DNA from: Lentibacillus jeotgali
Lineage (GTDB): Bacteria > Bacillota > Bacilli > Bacillales > Amphibacillaceae
Assembly (NCBI RefSeq): GCF_000224785.1
Contig: NZ_AGAV01000007.1
Location: 124,001-188,000, forward strand
Direction: 5' to 3'
Length of the DNA: 64,000 nt
Each line of letters opens with the position of its first letter. Positions within the stretch are counted from its first letter, which is position 1. Position numbers and translations under genes: made by a program. Shown piece by piece: positions 42,240 through 52,715 of this stretch. Under the pieces are notes generated by a model that saw nothing but the letters and a program-made list of their open reading frames with translations, did no database searches and had not been told where the DNA came from.

Positions 42240-42284
42240 GGCATAAAAAAAGGCATTCGCTTACAGGATGCCTTTTTTTATGCC
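42240..42284. terminator. terminator after the glutamate dehydrogenase gene
   Basis: GGCATAAAAAAAGGCAT / ATGCCTTTTTTTATGCC, a nested perfect stem with T run. Confidence 0.9.
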
Positions 42285-42381
42285 ATGTATAGATTTTTTA
42301 ATAATCTTGAATACGTGCTTTATTGCAAAAATATAAATGCAAACAAAAGAATTATATATCCTCAGATTTGGGAGGGGTAGT

Positions 42382-43638
42382 ATGGAGAAAGTGAAAAATC
42401 GCTGGTTGATTGCTTTGTCAGGGGTAGGCATACATATTTGTATAGGTTCAGCGTATGCCTGGAGTGTGTTCACAAACCCAATGGCCGATGAGTTTGGCTG
42501 GAGCACAAGCCAGATTTCGTTAGCCTTCAGTATTGCCATCTTTTTGCTGGGATTCTCTGCTGCTTTTATGGGTAAGTTTGTTGAGAAACGGGGACCACGT
42601 ATTTCCGGTATGTTATCGGCTTTGTTCTTTGGAGCAGGTGTTATGGGAACGGGCCTTGCCACTGCTTTTGAATCACTGATTTTATTGTACTTTTTCTATG
42701 GTATCATCGGCGGTATCGGACTTGGTATCGGTTATATAGCACCAGTATCAACGCTTGTTAAATGGTTTCCTGACCACCGGGGGCTGGCGACAGGGCTTGC
42801 TATTATGGGGTTTGGTTTTGCGTCACTAATCAGTGGCCCTGCAGGAGAGGCTTTGGTCAGTTCAGTAGGGATATCAAATACATTTTATATTTTGGGGGCA
42901 AGTTATCTCGTCATTATGATGGCTGCCTCACAATATTTGGCTCCGCCTCCTGAAGGCTGGAAACCCAAAGGAATGAAAGATGAAAAAGCTAACGAACAAA
43001 AGTATGAAAAAGAGGACCTTTCGCAGATGACTGCCAATCAGGCAATTAAAACGAAACCATTTTGGATGTTATGGATGATGTTATTTTTTAACGTCACGAC
43101 AGGTATTGCCATTATCTCTGTTGCATCCCCAATAGGACAGGAAATAACTGGTATGTCATCTGTTGCCGCAGCTACAATGGTAGGGGTGATGGGGCTGTTC
43201 AATGGTGCTGGGAAACTGGGGTGGGCCACGATTTCGGATTACATTGGCAGACCGAATGTGTATACCATCTTTTTTATCATCGGAATTGTTTCATACTTTT
43301 TGCTGCCGGTTATAACATCGGTAATCATATTTCAGATTCTAGTTTATGCGATCGTTTCCTGTTATGGAGGAGGATTTTCGTCCGTTCCTGCTTACATTGG
43401 GGATTTATTCGGAACAAAGCAGCTGGGTGCGATACACGGTTATATTCTAACTGCTTGGGCGGTTGCTGGCGTTGTCGGACCAATGCTTCTATCATTGATT
43501 TATGATAATACAAACAGCTATGAATTGGTATTGATCATATTTGGTATCATGCATGTTATTTCTCTATTAATTTCGCTTTGGATAAGAGGGGTCATGCGGA
43601 GAATGAAAGAAGCGAAAATGCGTTATTCACAGACTTAA
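42382..43638 (+). CDS. OFA-family MFS transporter (oxalate/formate antiporter type)
   Basis: This 418-residue MFS carrier has 12 membrane segments. The OFA features are [26 protein letters not shown] (14-39), the EKRGPRISG motif A (about 71-79) and [35 protein letters not shown] (about 111-146). GGGAGGGG precedes ATG 42382. It lies 160 bases before formate dehydrogenase, so formate uptake or exchange is the likely role. Confidence 0.87.
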   Translation: MEKVKNRWLIALSGVGIHICIGSAYAWSVFTNPMADEFGWSTSQISLAFSIAIFLLGFSAAFMGKFVEKRGPRISGMLSALFFGAGVMGTGLATAFESLILLYFFYGIIGGIGLGIGYIAPVSTLVKWFPDHRGLATGLAIMGFGFASLISGPAGEALVSSVGISNTFYILGASYLVIMMAASQYLAPPPEGWKPKGMKDEKANEQKYEKEDLSQMTANQAIKTKPFWMLWMMLFFNVTTGIAIISVASPIGQEITGMSSVAAATMVGVMGLFNGAGKLGWATISDYIGRPNVYTIFFIIGIVSYFLLPVITSVIIFQILVYAIVSCYGGGFSSVPAYIGDLFGTKQLGAIHGYILTAWAVAGVVGPMLLSLIYDNTNSYELVLIIFGIMHVISLLISLWIRGVMRRMKEAKMRYSQT

Positions 43639-43798
43639 AATGATTACCGAACAGGTTCTAAAGATTCGAAAGAGTTGTGCTTTTACTTTCAGTATAATAT
43701 ATTGTAATATTAAAAATATAGCAATATATATTAAGCGGCAAAAAATCGCGTATACATTTTTGCAAGGGTATTCATTAATAATTCTTGGAGGGGATAAG

Positions 43799-46750
43799 AT
43801 GCAGGATCAGGAGCATGTTCTGGTAACGATTAACGGGGAAGAATACCTGGCAGCTCCCGGGCAGAATCTGCTCGATCTGATTAATACAACAGGCAAATTT
43901 GTACCGCAAATCTGCTACAACGAGTCACTTGGGCCAGTCCAGACATGTGACACGTGTATGGTCAGAGTGGATGGAGCGATTGTACGGGCGTGCGGGACAA
44001 CAGTTGAAGCAGGCATGGAAGTGAATACCGAAATGGAGCCTGTCAATGCTGCGCAGCAGGAAGCGCTGGACCGTATTCTCGAAAATCATGAATTGTATTG
44101 TACTGTTTGCGATTACAATAACGGGACTTGTGAAATTCATAATACAGTGGCGGAATTTGGACTTGAACACCAGTCACGACCATTTGAGCCAAAACCATAC
44201 GAGGTCGATAGTTCAAGCCCTTTTTACCGCTATGATCCTGATCAGTGCATTCTTTGCGGTCGTTGTGTAGAAGTCTGTCAGGATGTACAGGTGAATGAAA
44301 CGCTGCTGATCGACTGGGAACGTGAACAGCCGCGTGTCGTATGGGATAATGACGTTCCGATTGATGAGTCATCATGTGTCAGTTGCGGGCAGTGTGTAAC
44401 TGTCTGTCCATGCAACGCTTTGATGGAGACCCCAATGGTCGGAGAGGCCGGCTATATGACCGATCACGAGCCAGGGTTATTACGTTCCATGATTGAGGTA
44501 ACGAAAAACGCTGAACCTGGATACGGCCCGCTATTTGCAGTTTCCGACACAGAGGCTTCAATGCGCGAGGAGCGCATTGAAAAGACAAAAACCGTGTGTA
44601 CATACTGTGGTGTCGGATGCACATTTGATGTCTGGACAAAAGATCGTAAAGTATTGAAAGTTGAGCCGCAGAAGGATTCTCCTGCAAACGGTATTTCAAC
44701 ATGTGTGAAAGGAAAGTTTGGCTGGGATTACGTGAACTCGGAGGAGCGGCTGACAAAACCGCTGATCCGTGAGGGCGATTCTTTTGTTGAGGTTGATTGG
44801 GACGAAGCACTGGATTATACTGCTAAGCGCTTTTCCGAAATCGAAGCTGATAAAGGCAGCGACGCCTTAGGGTTTATCGCCTCATCAAAAGCTACCAACG
44901 AAGAATCATACGTCATGCAGAAGCTGGCCCGTCAAGTGTTCGGTACAAACAATGTGGATAACTGCTCGCGCTATTGTCAGTCTCCTGCAACGAAAGGGCT
45001 TTTCCGTACAGTCGGCCATGGCGGTGACTCCGGGTCGATAGATGATATTGCGGAAGCTGATATGGTTATAACGATCGGTTCCAATACAGCCGAGTCTCAT
45101 CCAGTACTGGCATCACGGATTAAGCGCTCACAAAAATTATTCGGTCAGAAGCTCTATGTGTTTGATTTGCGGAAGCATGAGATGGGGCAGCGTGCTGATA
45201 AGTTTTTCCAGCCGAAAAGCGGAACAGATCTTGTGTGGCTGTCAGCTGTCACGAAATACATCATCGACCAGGGCTGGGAGGATCGTCACTTTATCGATAA
45301 ATGGGTCAATGATTTTGATGCATATAAACAATCCTTGGAAAAATTCACGTTGGATTATGCCGAGGAATTATCAGGCATTTCCAAAGATGAACTTAAACAA
45401 ATTGCGGAACAAATTGTCAGCGTAGATAAGCTTGCAATTTGCTGGGCAATGGGTGTAACGCAGCATCAGCTGGGCAGTGATACCAGTACAGCGATTTCCA
45501 ACCTGCTGCTGGTCACCGGCAATTATATGCGGAATGGAGTCGGTGCTTATCCTTTACGCGGTCATAACAATGTTCAGGGGTGCAGTGATTTTGGAAGCAT
45601 GCCAAATTTCTTCCCGGGCTATGAAAAAGTGGCAGATGATGATGTCCGCAAGCGTTATGAAGATGCCTGGGGGGTTGAAATTCCGGCTGAACCTGGGAAA
45701 GACAACCACGAAATGATTGGCGCCATCCATGAAGGCACGCTTCACTCCCTGTATGTGCTGGGTGAGGACACCGGGATAGTTGATGCTAATATCAATTATG
45801 TAACGGCTGCATTTGAGAAGCTGGAATTCTTCGTGGTTCAGGATTTATTTTTAACGGAAACAGCGAAATATGCCGATGTTATTTTCCCTGCTGTTCCAAG
45901 TCTTGAGAAAGAGGGAACGTTTACAAATACTGAACGGCGGATCCAGCGACTGTACAAAGCACTTGATCCCGTCGGTGATTCCAGGCCGGATTGGACCATC
46001 ATAACTGATTTGGCAGCAAGGCTTGGGTATGACTGGGGGTATAACAGCCCATCTGATATTATGGATGAGTCTGCATCGCTTGCACCATTATTTGCCGGTG
46101 TCAGTTATGATAGACTGACCGATTACAATAGCCTGCAATGGCCGGTTGCTGCTGATGGCACAGATTCACCACTATTGTTTGTTGACGGGTTTCCGTTTGA
46201 AGATAATAAGGCTAAGCTGTATCCATTGGACTATGAACTGATGTATGAGACGAACGACGAATATGATTTACATGTCAATAATGGCAGAGTGCTTGAGCAT
46301 TTCCATGAGGGCAATATGACCTATAAATCAAAAGCCATCTCGAGTAAAATGCCGAGTGCATTTATTGAAGTTTCGCTCGAACTGGCGGAAGAACGCGGTA
46401 TAAACGAGGGTGCTGAAGTGAAATTGATTTCTGAAGCCGGAGAAGTGACAGGTCCCGTACACATTACAGGCAGAGTGAGCGGAAGGGAATTGTATATGCC
46501 GTTGAATGATAATGGCAAAACAGCCGTTAACTATTTAACTGACAACCGGGTTGATAAAGATACCGATACACCGGCGTTCAAGGAAATAGCCGTGAAAATG
46601 GAAGTGCTCAAGAAGAAAGGCAAAAGTCCGCTTCCGCCGAATAATTTCAGACGCGGTAACCCTCAGCCGCAAGTCGGCGTCCAGCCTGAGCGGAAATGGG
46701 AGCGAAACGATTATGAATTCCCGGGAAGTCAGGTGAAGGAGCATGGCTGA
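43799..46750 (+). CDS. fdhA: molybdenum formate dehydrogenase, catalytic subunit (YjgC/YrhE type)
   Basis: This 983-residue enzyme oxidises formate to CO2. Domain order: 2Fe-2S ferredoxin (Cys39, 50, 53, 65), a His/Cys-ligated cluster region ([14 protein letters not shown], about 101-114), two 4Fe-4S motifs ([11 protein letters not shown] and [11 protein letters not shown]), then the molybdopterin domain with its own cluster (CTYCGVGC...) and active-site Cys in [12 protein letters not shown] (no selenocysteine), and the C-terminal MGD-binding barrel. GGAGGGG precedes ATG 43799. It depends on FdhD (18475), MoeA (56115) and MoaA (57410). Its electron acceptor is not encoded here. Confidence 0.93.
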   Translation: MQDQEHVLVTINGEEYLAAPGQNLLDLINTTGKFVPQICYNESLGPVQTCDTCMVRVDGAIVRACGTTVEAGMEVNTEMEPVNAAQQEALDRILENHELYCTVCDYNNGTCEIHNTVAEFGLEHQSRPFEPKPYEVDSSSPFYRYDPDQCILCGRCVEVCQDVQVNETLLIDWEREQPRVVWDNDVPIDESSCVSCGQCVTVCPCNALMETPMVGEAGYMTDHEPGLLRSMIEVTKNAEPGYGPLFAVSDTEASMREERIEKTKTVCTYCGVGCTFDVWTKDRKVLKVEPQKDSPANGISTCVKGKFGWDYVNSEERLTKPLIREGDSFVEVDWDEALDYTAKRFSEIEADKGSDALGFIASSKATNEESYVMQKLARQVFGTNNVDNCSRYCQSPATKGLFRTVGHGGDSGSIDDIAEADMVITIGSNTAESHPVLASRIKRSQKLFGQKLYVFDLRKHEMGQRADKFFQPKSGTDLVWLSAVTKYIIDQGWEDRHFIDKWVNDFDAYKQSLEKFTLDYAEELSGISKDELKQIAEQIVSVDKLAICWAMGVTQHQLGSDTSTAISNLLLVTGNYMRNGVGAYPLRGHNNVQGCSDFGSMPNFFPGYEKVADDDVRKRYEDAWGVEIPAEPGKDNHEMIGAIHEGTLHSLYVLGEDTGIVDANINYVTAAFEKLEFFVVQDLFLTETAKYADVIFPAVPSLEKEGTFTNTERRIQRLYKALDPVGDSRPDWTIITDLAARLGYDWGYNSPSDIMDESASLAPLFAGVSYDRLTDYNSLQWPVAADGTDSPLLFVDGFPFEDNKAKLYPLDYELMYETNDEYDLHVNNGRVLEHFHEGNMTYKSKAISSKMPSAFIEVSLELAEERGINEGAEVKLISEAGEVTGPVHITGRVSGRELYMPLNDNGKTAVNYLTDNRVDKDTDTPAFKEIAVKMEVLKKKGKSPLPPNNFRRGNPQPQVGVQPERKWERNDYEFPGSQVKEHG

Positions 46751-47210
46751 ACAAATTTCCAGGATTAAGCGTAAGGAGATTCCTGAAGAAACCCTCCGGG
46801 AAAGAAATCTGAATGAAGTTGCGAAGTCCGTCAGCGAAAATAAAGAAGCTATTTTAAAAGGGATCGATTTGCTGGAATCCCTGAATCAGAGCGGGACTCT
46901 GGATATGGTCAATGCCTTTGTGAAACATCGTGAAGATGCGCTGGAGCATGTTATGCGGGAGTTAAACAAACCGCAGTATTCAAAGATTCTGGAAAACCTT
47001 ACAAATTTAGTGTTGCTCTTGGGTGATATGAATATGGAGGACCTGCAGTCGTTTGCCGGTCGTCTGAATCATGGTGTGAAGGAAGCGGCTGCTTCTGAAG
47101 CTCCGGAAAAAACGTCGTATATGGATCTGATAAAAGCGTTAAAAGATCCGGAAATTAATCGAAGCATCACCATGCTGCTCCAATTTTTACGGGGTATGGG
47201 CAGAGAATAG
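46743..47210 (+). CDS. DUF1641 protein, formate dehydrogenase partner (YrhD/YjgD type)
   Basis: This 155-residue helical protein starts 8 bases inside the end of fdhA (translational coupling) and contains the DUF1641 core [32 protein letters not shown] (about 80-110, written here in part). It is known as the constant neighbour of YjgC/YrhE-type formate dehydrogenases, probably a structural or electron-transfer adaptor; its exact role is unknown. Confidence 0.9.
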   Translation: MAEQISRIKRKEIPEETLRERNLNEVAKSVSENKEAILKGIDLLESLNQSGTLDMVNAFVKHREDALEHVMRELNKPQYSKILENLTNLVLLLGDMNMEDLQSFAGRLNHGVKEAAASEAPEKTSYMDLIKALKDPEINRSITMLLQFLRGMGRE

Positions 47211-47214
47211 CTAT

Positions 47215-47252
47215 AATTGCCCCGGCAGCGTCAGGAAGCGTTGTCGGGGTAA
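47215..47252 (+). terminator. terminator after the formate dehydrogenase operon
   Basis: ATTGCCCCG(G)CAGCG / CGTTG(T)CGGGGTAAT with a 7-8-base loop; the tail is only T-rich. Confidence 0.65.
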
Positions 47253-47394
47253 TTTCTACAACAAAGATTCGCAATATTTACTTTTAACTGTATTTACAAT
47301 AAAATAGAGTCGTACTAGCCACAACCATAATACATAAAATGTACTGGAGGGTCATATGTTCTGAACTTTCCAAAAACAAAAGGGAGGCAGAGAA

Positions 47395-49140
47395 GTGAAT
47401 AGTATTTTAATCGCCATTATTGGTCTTGTTGTTTTTGCACTGGGTTATCGCTATTATTCCAAGTTTATAGCGGAGAAAATATTCCGTCTTGACCCGGACT
47501 ATGTTACACCGGCACACCGGTACAAAGATGGGGTGGATTTTGTTCCGACAAACAAGTTTGTATTATGGGGACACCATTTCACATCGGTTGCTGGGGCAGC
47601 GCCGATTCTCGGTCCTGCTATAGCCGTCTATTGGGGATGGCTTCCCGCACTTTTATGGGTAGTTCTTGGTACCGTTTTTGCAGCAGGTGTCCATGATTTC
47701 GGGACACTGGCAGTATCGATCCGCAATAAAGGGCAATCAATCGGCACACTGGCTAATAAGCTGATCGGACAGAGGGCTAAGATTCTGTTCTTATTTATTA
47801 TTCTTATTCTTGTGTTAATGGTAAATGCCGTATTTGCCTGGGTCATTGCTAATCTCTTTGTTTCCTTCCCAGCGAGTGTTCTTCCTGTATTCATTCAAAT
47901 TCCGCTTGCCATTTGGATTGGATATGCGGTGTATAAGGGAAAGACAAAAATGCTTCTGCCGTCTGTCATTGCACTTGCTGTCATGTATTTGACAGCTGTT
48001 CTGGCGAGCCGTATCGGCTTTTTGCAGATTGATTTGGTTTCATACTTTGGCGGCGAGGGCAGTGCCGGTTTATTTGGACTTGGCGCCGTTAATAGTGCTT
48101 TTTTCATCTGGATTCTAGTTTTAATGATTTATGTTTATATCGCGTCGACATTGCCGGTTTGGAAACTTCTGCAGCCAAGGGATTTTATTAACTCACATCA
48201 ACTTGTCGTCGGGCTTGCTATTTTATATTTAGGTTTGCTGTTTACCAATCCGGAGATTACGGCGCCGGTTACAAACCCAGGTGCTGATACATCATGGTTC
48301 CCGCTGCTATTTATCACAATTGCATGTGGCGCGATATCCGGGTTTCATGGTCTGGTCTCGAGTGGTACATCTTCTAAACAGGTCAACAAAGAAACTGATG
48401 CACGTTTCGTCGGTTATTTTGGAGCAGTCGGCGAAGGGTCACTTGCGCTGATTTCCATCTTGGCAGTCGTAACGTTCTTTGGCACGACAGATGAATTTTT
48501 TGGGACCTACAGCAGTTTTACCGCAGCCAATGAGGCTGGTCTGAATGTGTTTGTTGAAGGGGCCAGCGTATTGGCTTCAGGCTTAGGCATTCCTGCTGAT
48601 ATTGCTGCAACGATTGTATCGGTTATCGTTGTCAGTTTTGCAGCTACGAGCCTTGATACATCTGTAAGACTGATGCGTTATATCATTGCTGAGCTTGGCA
48701 TTGAATATAAAGTGCCTGCGCTGACTAAAACGCATGTGGCAACATCTGTAGCTGTTATTTCGAGTGCGGTTCTGGTGTTGATGCCTGAAGGGTCAAGAGG
48801 ATTTGGCTCTGGCGGTTACTTGCTCTGGCCGTTATTTGGGACATCAAACCAGCTCTTGGCTGGTATCAGTCTGCTGCTCGTATCCATTTGGCTTAAACGA
48901 CGGGGAAGTAATTATTTGTTCACATTGATTCCAATGATCTTTGTGATGTTTATGACATTGTGGGCGATGTTCGAACAAGTTGTGTTTGAATGGTCATGGT
49001 TCGGCAGCGATCCGAAAATGCTGCTGTTTGTGCTCGGTTCCATCATATTTGTTTTTGCTATCTGGATTGTTCTAACGGCATTCAGTACGTTAACGCAAAA
49101 TATGGATTCACCGGAAGACCTGGATGAAAACACAAAATAG
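47395..49140 (+). CDS. cstA: carbon starvation protein CstA (pyruvate/peptide transporter family)
   Basis: This 581-residue polytopic membrane protein has about 16 segments. CstA hallmarks are YKDGVDFVPTNKFVLWGHHFTSVAGAAPILGPAIA (43-78), HDFGTLAVSIRNKGQSIG (about 101-118) and SGFHGLVSSGTSSKQ (about 317-331). GTG start at 47395, with GGGAGGCAGAGAA upstream. CstA-family proteins are H+/Na+-driven carriers, shown for pyruvate or peptides in enterobacteria. It opens a cluster with the CC-tailed protein and ArsA ATPase. Confidence 0.93.
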   Translation: MNSILIAIIGLVVFALGYRYYSKFIAEKIFRLDPDYVTPAHRYKDGVDFVPTNKFVLWGHHFTSVAGAAPILGPAIAVYWGWLPALLWVVLGTVFAAGVHDFGTLAVSIRNKGQSIGTLANKLIGQRAKILFLFIILILVLMVNAVFAWVIANLFVSFPASVLPVFIQIPLAIWIGYAVYKGKTKMLLPSVIALAVMYLTAVLASRIGFLQIDLVSYFGGEGSAGLFGLGAVNSAFFIWILVLMIYVYIASTLPVWKLLQPRDFINSHQLVVGLAILYLGLLFTNPEITAPVTNPGADTSWFPLLFITIACGAISGFHGLVSSGTSSKQVNKETDARFVGYFGAVGEGSLALISILAVVTFFGTTDEFFGTYSSFTAANEAGLNVFVEGASVLASGLGIPADIAATIVSVIVVSFAATSLDTSVRLMRYIIAELGIEYKVPALTKTHVATSVAVISSAVLVLMPEGSRGFGSGGYLLWPLFGTSNQLLAGISLLLVSIWLKRRGSNYLFTLIPMIFVMFMTLWAMFEQVVFEWSWFGSDPKMLLFVLGSIIFVFAIWIVLTAFSTLTQNMDSPEDLDENTK

Positions 49141-49147
49141 TGAACAA

Positions 49148-49175
49148 AAGGGATCAGGCATTATGCTGATCCCTT
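49148..49175 (+). promoter_or_regulatory. hairpin between cstA and the CC-tailed gene
   Basis: AAGGGATCAG / CTGATCCCTT, 10-base perfect stem with an 8-base loop but no T run. It may set the ratio of upstream to downstream mRNA rather than stop transcription. Confidence 0.6.
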
Positions 49176-49197
49176 CACGATTTAAAGAGGTGAGCTC

Positions 49198-49455
49198 ATG
49201 TTTGAACAGCTGAAGAAACTTGTGGCATTTTATGAAGAGGTATTGAGTATGCCGCACCGCCAGGAAATCGCCAGAGAACTGCGTGACCAGGATGATTTAT
49301 TTTTACTGCTTTTATATTCGGAAATGATTGGTATCCCGAATCCCGTTTATTATTATACACTTGAATTGTATCCGTATATGATTGAAGATTTCCACGACTG
49401 GCATTTGCGCATGGGAATGGATAAATCACCGCTGACCGGTATCAGATGCTGTTAA
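49198..49455 (+). CDS. CC-tailed small protein associated with CstA ('cory-CC-star' type)
   Basis: This 85-residue soluble, aromatic-rich protein ends GIRCC-stop. The centre (LLLLYSEMIGIPNPVYYYTLELYPYM, about 38-63) is followed by IEDFHDWHLRMGMD. From memory, NCBI family models name such proteins cory-CC-star for the terminal CC and their link with CstA and an ArsA-type ATPase; the order here agrees. The paired C-terminal cysteines suggest metal binding, modification or docking. AGAGGTGAG precedes the ATG. Confidence 0.8.
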   Translation: MFEQLKKLVAFYEEVLSMPHRQEIARELRDQDDLFLLLLYSEMIGIPNPVYYYTLELYPYMIEDFHDWHLRMGMDKSPLTGIRCC

Positions 49456-49508
49456 TAAGCGCTGTCTGAGGAAGCCGGAACCGTAGCCGAGAGAAAGGGA
49501 GTCTTGTC

Positions 49509-50441
49509 ATGCAGGTTTTAGACAAAAAAATTATTTTCGTTGGGGGCAAAGGTGGTGTCGGGAAGTCAACTTCTGCTGCGGCAATTGCCTGGAAAGCTGC
49601 AGGGGACGGTAACCGGACGCTTTTAATTTCCACTGACCCTGCCCATAATTTGGGGGATATTTTCGATGAATCGATCGGCGGAAAAATAACAGATATTTCA
49701 GATAATCTTGCCGCGCTTGAAATTGATCCGGCCGCCGAAACGGAAAAGTATATTAAAGGGGTCAAAGAAAATATAACAAACGTCGTACAGTCCAGCAGGA
49801 TGGAAGAGGTCAACCGGCAGCTTGATACCGCTAAAGCCTCACCGGGTGCAGAAGAAGCCGCTTTATTCGATAAACTTATTTCCATTATACTGGAAGAAAG
49901 CGATCGTTATGATAAGATTATTTTTGACACAGCACCAACAGGGCATACCATCCGGCTGTTGTCGCTTCCTGAACTGATGGGTGTCTGGATTGAAGGCATG
50001 TTGAAAAAAAGGCAGAAGACAAATGAAAACTATACCCAGTTGTTGAACGATGGTGATCCTGTTGACGATCCGATTTATGAGGTTTTGAAAGTGCGGAAGG
50101 ATCGGTTTTCCAAAGCGAGGGAAATATTGTTGGACGGCAGCATCACAGGGTTTGTTTTTGTTATCAATCCGGAACGCCTTCCAATTGTGGAAACAGAAAA
50201 AGCGATCAAACTGCTTGATCAATACCATCTGCATGTGAAAACATTGATTATAAACAAACTGCTGCCTGACGAAGCTGAAGGCGAATTTTTACTGAAGCGG
50301 AAAGAGCATGAACAGCACTATCTAGATATGATCGAGGAAACATTCGTCAAGCAGGAAAAAATTTATGTTCCATTGTTTCCACATGATATCACCGAGAAAA
50401 GACATCTCGAAGCATTCAGTAAATATTATTTGGAGGGGTAG
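49509..50441 (+). CDS. ArsA/GET3-family ATPase
   Basis: This 310-residue single-domain ATPase has a deviant Walker A GGKGGVGKST (12-21), switch I LLISTDPAHNLGDIFDES (33-50) and switch II IIFDTAPTGHTIRLLSLPEL (about 137-156). It has no N-to-C duplication as in plasmid ArsA and no ars genes nearby, so arsenite export is unlikely. It lies 54 bases behind the CC-tailed gene. It may load, deliver or mature that protein or CstA at the membrane (inference). Confidence 0.88.
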   Translation: MQVLDKKIIFVGGKGGVGKSTSAAAIAWKAAGDGNRTLLISTDPAHNLGDIFDESIGGKITDISDNLAALEIDPAAETEKYIKGVKENITNVVQSSRMEEVNRQLDTAKASPGAEEAALFDKLISIILEESDRYDKIIFDTAPTGHTIRLLSLPELMGVWIEGMLKKRQKTNENYTQLLNDGDPVDDPIYEVLKVRKDRFSKAREILLDGSITGFVFVINPERLPIVETEKAIKLLDQYHLHVKTLIINKLLPDEAEGEFLLKRKEHEQHYLDMIEETFVKQEKIYVPLFPHDITEKRHLEAFSKYYLEG

Positions 50442-50444
50442 AAG

Positions 50445-51428
50445 ATGAAAGCATTTGTACATGAATATGGAGAATTGAAACTGAAAGACATGAACGAGCC
50501 ATTTGCGGATCATGGACAAGTTGCCGTGTCCATCCGAACGGCCGGACTGAATCGCAGAGATGTCGCCGTACCCGGTCGCAGAGGGAATGATGCCGGTGCG
50601 TTGATCCTTGGTTCTGACGGTGCTGGTGTAATTGAGGCTGTAGGAGAAGGAGTCTCCGAATTTTCAGTCGGGGACGAAGTGATCATAAACCCTTCGCTAG
50701 GCTGGTATGAAAACAGTGAAGCACCGCCTGAACAATTTGATATTTTGGGCATGCCTGATAACGGGACATTCACTGAATATATTGTGCTGCCGGCGGAACA
50801 GATTGAACAAAAACCGGCACATTTATCCTGGGAGGAGGCCGGGGTGCTCGCCCTGTCCGGATTGACGGGATACCGGGCACTGTTTACAAAGGGGAACATA
50901 CAATCAGGTGAAACGTTGTTCATACCCGGCGCCGGCAGTGGTGTGGCAACCTATTTGATTCAATTTGCCAAACAGGCTGGTGCTCGAGTCATCGTGACTT
51001 CCAGAAGCGGGGAAAAACGTAATCAGGCGCTGGAACTTGGTGCTGACAGAGCATTGGATACGAACAGCGACTGGCCAGCGGAACTTAAAGAGGAAACGAT
51101 TGATATCGTGATTGACAGTGTCGGACGGGCAACCTTCAACCGTTCACTGGAAGTACTGAAAAAAGGCGGGCGTCTCGTCACATTCGGGGCGACGACAGAA
51201 GATACGATTGAATTGAATCTGCGCAAGTTTTTCTATGGGCAGTACAAGCTGATCGGTTCTACTATGGGCAGTCAAGAAGAGCTCCGTGCCATGCTCGAGT
51301 TGATTGACGAGCATCAGATTCATCCAACGGTTGGCCGGACATATAGACTTGAAGAAGCGCATGATGCCATGAACTATCTTAAAGAAAATAAGCAGTTCGG
51401 TAAAGTCGCTTTAAAAATCACTGAATAA
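50445..51428 (+). CDS. MDR-family zinc-free-like alcohol dehydrogenase/quinone oxidoreductase (YogA-like)
   Basis: This 327-residue medium-chain reductase has an N-terminal GroES-like domain (LNRRDVAVPGRRGNDAGALILGSDGAGVIEAVGEG) and an NAD(P)-binding Rossmann domain with PGAGSGVATYLIQFAKQAGARVIVTSRS (about 162-189). The catalytic-zinc Cys/His pattern of ADHs is not obvious: the usual C-G-T-D is replaced by LNRRDVA. It begins 3 bases after the ATPase gene, with GGAGGGG inside its end, so it is co-translated. The substrate is unknown. Confidence 0.85.
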   Translation: MKAFVHEYGELKLKDMNEPFADHGQVAVSIRTAGLNRRDVAVPGRRGNDAGALILGSDGAGVIEAVGEGVSEFSVGDEVIINPSLGWYENSEAPPEQFDILGMPDNGTFTEYIVLPAEQIEQKPAHLSWEEAGVLALSGLTGYRALFTKGNIQSGETLFIPGAGSGVATYLIQFAKQAGARVIVTSRSGEKRNQALELGADRALDTNSDWPAELKEETIDIVIDSVGRATFNRSLEVLKKGGRLVTFGATTEDTIELNLRKFFYGQYKLIGSTMGSQEELRAMLELIDEHQIHPTVGRTYRLEEAHDAMNYLKENKQFGKVALKITE

Positions 51429-51437
51429 TAATAGTGT

Positions 51438-51469
51438 ACAGGCTCTCAATGGTAGGGGAGCCTGTTTTT
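51438..51469 (+). terminator. terminator after the oxidoreductase gene
   Basis: ACAGGCTC / GAGCCTGT with a 12-base loop and five Ts. Confidence 0.88.
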
Positions 51470-51574
51470 GACTATTTAAAGAAGTGGACCCATTATAAAA
51501 AAGGTGGACATCGACAGAAGAGGCGAAACATGAGCAGAATAGCATGAACACCAGCACAAAATGTTCCTGACCAT

Positions 51575-51607
51575 AAAAACGCCGCAGCTTATTGTAAGTA
51601 CGGCGTT
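51575..51607 (-). terminator. terminator of the spoVA2-type operon
   Basis: On the minus strand AACGCCG / CGGCGTTTTTAT, overlapping the last codons of the DUF421 gene. Confidence 0.8.
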
Positions 51608-52446
51608 ATTTTATCGATGGCCTCCTGCATTCGCTTGCTGTTTTTTTGGTACAACAGTTTGGAATCCTGATTTTCAGTCTCCAGGGCAAATAATTCAAGA
51701 TCAGCCTGGCATTTTTTCAGCGAGGCAAGTACTAGCGGTTTTTCAGTTGGTTCCGCAACAGTAAGCTTATCATCATATAGATCGACGGTTAGTTGTCCGT
51801 CACTGTCGACCTGTCCGAGAAAGACATTCTCGATACTGACATTCATTTTATCCAGCTCAGTTTCCAGCCAGTTTGTGTTCAGTGAGGCGTTTGCCAAAGG
51901 CTCCAATAGAGCATGTCCGTCCATTATGACTGTTTGCGGTTCTTTTTCAGGCGCAACATGCGCCCCGATTATTTTTGGTGTAATTGGCTGATGTTCTTTT
52001 TTAGGAAGTATGTTTACTTTTCCTGTTGATTCCAGAACGGCAAACTCAACATCGGCTGCATTGAACACCCTATTATTGCGTAATTCTTCAAGCAGATCAT
52101 CTGTCGTGAACCGTTCTTTCTTCATGTTGTCTTCCATAACTTTTCCGTTTTGAATTAACACGGTGCCTTTACCCTGGACTAAGTTGCGGAATCGTTTGCT
52201 CTTCAGTGCAGTATATTCGATCGCTATCGTAATAAGGAACCACACTGCCAGTGCCAGAAATCCGTGTACAGCATTGGTCGTATGATCAGTCACATGGATA
52301 GCGACAATGCTGCCGATGACAATCCCGGTAATATATTGAAAAATATCCAGTTGGGACATTTGTTTTTTGCCAAGTGCTTTCGTTATCACAAACAAAACGA
52401 TTATAAAGACAACTGAACGAATCACGATTTCTAGCCAGCCTGGCAT
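51589..52446 (-). CDS. DUF421 + DUF1657 membrane protein, last gene of the spoVA2-type operon
   Basis: This 285-residue protein has N-terminal membrane segments (about 8-25, 35-80) with TKALGKKQMSQLDIFQYITGIVIGS, a DUF421 beta domain, and a C-terminal DUF1657-like helical hairpin (ASLKKCQADLELFALETENQ...). It is the expected seventh gene of spoVA2mob-type operons. It is a paralogue of the gene at 378. AAAGGATGG precedes the ATG. It is thought to lie in the inner spore membrane; function unknown. Confidence 0.9.
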   Translation of the reverse strand: MPGWLEIVIRSVVFIIVLFVITKALGKKQMSQLDIFQYITGIVIGSIVAIHVTDHTTNAVHGFLALAVWFLITIAIEYTALKSKRFRNLVQGKGTVLIQNGKVMEDNMKKERFTTDDLLEELRNNRVFNAADVEFAVLESTGKVNILPKKEHQPITPKIIGAHVAPEKEPQTVIMDGHALLEPLANASLNTNWLETELDKMNVSIENVFLGQVDSDGQLTVDLYDDKLTVAEPTEKPLVLASLKKCQADLELFALETENQDSKLLYQKNSKRMQEAIDKITPYLQ

Positions 52447-52504
52447 GTGTATCCATCCTTTTCTGTGTTGTTTAGGTTAATCGGTTTCTACCTGATCAAA
52501 TTTT

Positions 52505-52708
52505 TCAGCTTTTATATTGAGGTTCTTCTTTTGTCAGGTACAGAACCTGGTTTTCCAAGTCAAGTTGGACCGTTTTTAGCGTGTTTTGAACATCTTTAAA
52601 GATTTGTTCCGCCTCTTTGTCCTTTGTTTTAGCTGCTAATGTTTCAAGTGTTGCCTCTGCGCTTTTGATGGAGGAAAAGCATCCTTTAACCTGGGAGCTG
52701 ACCGTCAT
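52505..52708 (-). CDS. DUF1657 protein
   Basis: This 67-residue helical protein MTVSSQVKGCFSSIKSAEAT...EEPQYKS has the conserved start MTVSSQVK and end EEPQYK shared with the gene at 55081. AAAGGATAGGATC precedes the ATG. It is the sixth gene of the operon. It probably lies in the spore core or on the inner membrane; function unknown. Confidence 0.9.
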   Translation of the reverse strand: MTVSSQVKGCFSSIKSAEATLETLAAKTKDKEAEQIFKDVQNTLKTVQLDLENQVLYLTKEEPQYKS

Positions 52709-52715
52709 AATGATC

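Noticed and set aside
43680-43760. AT-rich stretch before fdhA as Fnr or Rex site
   Set aside because: No TGTGA-N6-TCACA-like palindrome; only AT-rich runs.
49509-50441. Arsenite-export ATPase ArsA
   Set aside because: No arsB, arsR, arsD or arsC nearby, and the protein is a single domain in a cstA-linked cluster.
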